A stretch of DNA of 64,000 bases. Origin: Pelomonas sp966111775 (GTDB lineage Bacteria > Pseudomonadota > Gammaproteobacteria > Burkholderiales > Burkholderiaceae_C). The stretch spans positions 4,194 through 68,193 of the forward strand of contig CBHWBD010000004.1 in NCBI GenBank assembly GCA_966111775.1, in the 5' to 3' direction. The position numbers were made by a program, and so were the translations under genes. Positions 62,823 through 64,000 of this stretch are shown one piece after another. The notes under the pieces are model-generated. The model was not told the DNA's origin. It saw nothing but the letters and a program-made list of their open reading frames with translations, and searched no databases. Position 1 is the first letter of the stretch, and each line of letters starts with the position of its first letter.

Positions 62823-62852
62823 ATATTAGAATAGGGGCCTATGTAAAGTCAA
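62823..62852 (-). promoter_or_regulatory. MFS exporter promoter overlapped by operators
   Basis: On the minus strand TTGACT (62852-62847), 18 bases, TAATAT (62828-62823). A plus-strand promoter for marR can be read across the same bases (TTGAAT at 62805, TAGAAT at 62827 after 16 bases), so the two directions overlap. Confidence 0.7.
62829..62844. promoter_or_regulatory. MarR operator 2, GAATAGGGGCCTATGT
   Basis: Same repeat as operator 1 with one mismatch in the second arm, centred exactly 22 bases away (two helical turns) and filling the -35/-10 spacer of the MFS promoter. Confidence 0.75.
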
Positions 62853-62895
62853 TGGCCGTTCGTCGGTCGATCCCGAGCGTTCATTGCGAGCCGCC

Positions 62896-63351
62896 ATGTC
62901 CGAGTCCCGTCCCTCCATGCCGCCGCTGAAGTTGATCGGCCATGTGCACCGCGCCTTCCAGCGCGTGGCCGACCAGTCGTTGCGCGACCAGGGTTTCGCG
63001 CTGGGCCAGCTGCCGGTGCTGATGGCGCTGAAGGACGGCCGACCGCGCTCCCAGGCCGAGCTGGCGCGCCTGGCCCATGTCGAGCAGCCCAGCATGGCCC
63101 AACTGCTCAACCGCATGGAGAGGGACGGCCTCGTCGAGCGCCTGCCCGATCCCGAGGATGGCCGCAGCCGCCTCATTTCATTGACCGCGGCGTGCAAGGA
63201 CCGCATGCCCAAAGCCAAGGCCGTCATGCAGGCCCTGGGCGCCGAGGCCCTGCAGGGCTTCAGCGATGACGAGGTCGAGGTGTTGGCGGGGTTGCTGGCC
63301 CGGATGGCGGACAACGTCGACGCCATGGTCGCGGCACGCCTGGAGCCCTAG
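62896..63351 (+). CDS. MarR-family regulator
   Basis: 151 residues from the ATG at 62896. MarR winged-helix: LGQLPVLMALKDGRPRSQAE, ARLAHVEQPSMAQLLNRMER as the recognition region, and the wing DPEDGRSRLISLT. Divergent from the MFS exporter and separated from it by a region with two tandem operators, so it should repress the exporter and probably itself, releasing DNA on binding an aromatic acid or similar compound. Spacing of the operators fits two dimers side by side on one DNA face. Confidence 0.92.
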   Translation: MSESRPSMPPLKLIGHVHRAFQRVADQSLRDQGFALGQLPVLMALKDGRPRSQAELARLAHVEQPSMAQLLNRMERDGLVERLPDPEDGRSRLISLTAACKDRMPKAKAVMQALGAEALQGFSDDEVEVLAGLLARMADNVDAMVAARLEP

Positions 63352-63444
63352 GCGGCGTCCTACGTCGGTTCGAGCCGCGGGCTCACGACGCGGCCGGCGC
63401 GGCGGCGCCAGAGTTGCAGCATCCCCCAACTGCGGAGCTGCATC

Positions 63445-63915
63445 ATGAATGCCACCACGGATTGCCCGCCCGAACTCCAGAAGGTCCCGTCCCGGAATGC
63501 CGACGTGTTGATCTGCGTCGTCGGCACCGCCGAGGTCATGCAGGCCAGCGAGGACGACTTGTCGGTGCTGGCGGGCGACCGCCGCGTGCATCGCCTGGAC
63601 TGGCGCCTGGACGACGAGTTTGGCGAGCCGCCGGTCGAGGCGGACTGGGCCGATGGCCTCATCGTGCTGAACTCCGACGCCTGGGCCGCGCCCACGGGTT
63701 GCGCCAAGCTGCAGGCCCTGCTGAAGATGGCCTGGCGCTGCGGTCGCACGGTGGCCCTGTGCGGCGATGCGATGAATTCCCTGGGCGCCCTGGGCTTTCC
63801 GGCCGATGTGCCGGCGGAGGCCGAGGGTCTCTTCCTGTGCCCGCAGGGCCCCTGCAACGGCACGCTGCGCGAGTTCCTCGACGCGGTTCATGAGCAACCC
63901 CATCGCGGCCGCTGA
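63445..63915 (+). CDS. Uncharacterised protein, possibly DJ-1/PfpI-like
   Basis: 156 residues. N-terminal strand ADVLICVVGTAEVM, then WADGLIVLNSDAWAAPTGCA, and TVALCGDAMNSLGALGF, where the Cys in a strand-turn position resembles the nucleophile elbow of class I glutamine-amidotransferase-like (DJ-1/PfpI) proteins such as YdeA. The usual glutamate and the His after Cys are not obvious, and the protein is shorter than the family norm of about 180-200 residues. The assignment is therefore tentative. It has no strand partner: a 93-base gap follows marR, and hairpins follow its stop. Confidence 0.5.
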   Translation: MNATTDCPPELQKVPSRNADVLICVVGTAEVMQASEDDLSVLAGDRRVHRLDWRLDDEFGEPPVEADWADGLIVLNSDAWAAPTGCAKLQALLKMAWRCGRTVALCGDAMNSLGALGFPADVPAEAEGLFLCPQGPCNGTLREFLDAVHEQPHRGR

Positions 63916-63923
63916 ACGTGGAG

Positions 63924-63995
63924 CCCCTCGTCCAAGGGGTACCGTGGCCGGTCCCCCGAGGGGACGGCGATGCTTGCAGGATTGACCTGCAAGCA
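63924..63995. repeat. Cluster of three small hairpins after the last gene
   Basis: CCCCT/AGGGG (63924-63939, 5-bp arms), GTCCCC/GGGGAC (63951-63965, 3-base loop) and TGCTTGCAGG/CCTGCAAGCA (63971-63995, perfect 10-bp arms, 5-base loop) lie in succession. The third could terminate transcription of the preceding gene, but the window ends before a T-tract could be judged. Alternatively the set is a REP-like intergenic element. Confidence 0.6.
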
Positions 63996-64000
63996 CATCG

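Overview
The window is about 64 kb of very GC-rich, densely packed bacterial DNA: overlapping start and stop codons, no gap over 300 bases, and no rRNA, tRNA, CRISPR array, prophage or insertion sequence that I could see. A Fur box of beta-proteobacterial form, TonB-dependent receptors with their own sugar-degradation loci, Burkholderiales-like two-component and Che-like proteins and the base composition suggest a Burkholderiales plant-polymer degrader (Roseateles/Pelomonas/Mitsuaria-like). The genus is inference from general knowledge, not a database match.

Left part (1-18.3 kb). A GH3 glycosidase tail and an esterase translationally coupled to it come first, then an MFS carrier with a YciI-like protein, a LacI-type regulator and a chemoreceptor ending in the NWESF pentapeptide. 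At 7-11.2 kb a compact minus-strand operon encodes a di-haem cytochrome c peroxidase-like lipoprotein, a porin, a flavinylated FMN-binding protein, the flavin transferase ApbE and a b561-like membrane protein. It lies downstream of a clear Fur box. At 11.7-18.3 kb is a signalling block: a REC-kinase, a stand-alone CheB catalytic domain, a CheR, a giant CHASE3-GAF-kinase-REC-REC-REC hybrid and a single-domain REC protein.

Centre (18.4-44.4 kb). This is a (methyl)glucuronoxylan locus. A long minus-strand gene run carries a hexuronate-type MFS carrier, a ROK regulator, GH43 beta-xylosidase, a GPH-family carrier, XylA, XylB, transaldolase and transketolase. Divergent from it are GH67 alpha-glucuronidase, a LacI regulator, uronate dehydrogenase and an SMP-30 lactonase. 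A second minus-strand set (XylX-like, XylD-like, pirin) encodes Weimberg-type oxidative steps. A FadR-type GntR regulator and a 1038-residue TonB-dependent receptor complete the locus. Three gene-start regions share a GCGCTACC-type operator half-site, consistent with one LacI-type regulon.

Right part (44.5-64 kb). A TetR/thioredoxin-like divergent pair with a clear TetR operator and a multi-PAS GGDEF cyclase come first. Next is an alpha-glucan (maltodextrin) locus: TonB-dependent receptor, GH13 amylase, tryptophan-halogenase-like flavoprotein, GH97 alpha-glucosidase, sugar MFS carrier and an RpiR-type regulator with an unusual N-terminal half. Divergent from that receptor is an OmpR/QseC-type two-component pair. 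The end holds an MFS exporter and MarR regulator sharing a promoter with two tandem operators, a possible DJ-1/PfpI-like protein and a group of small hairpins.
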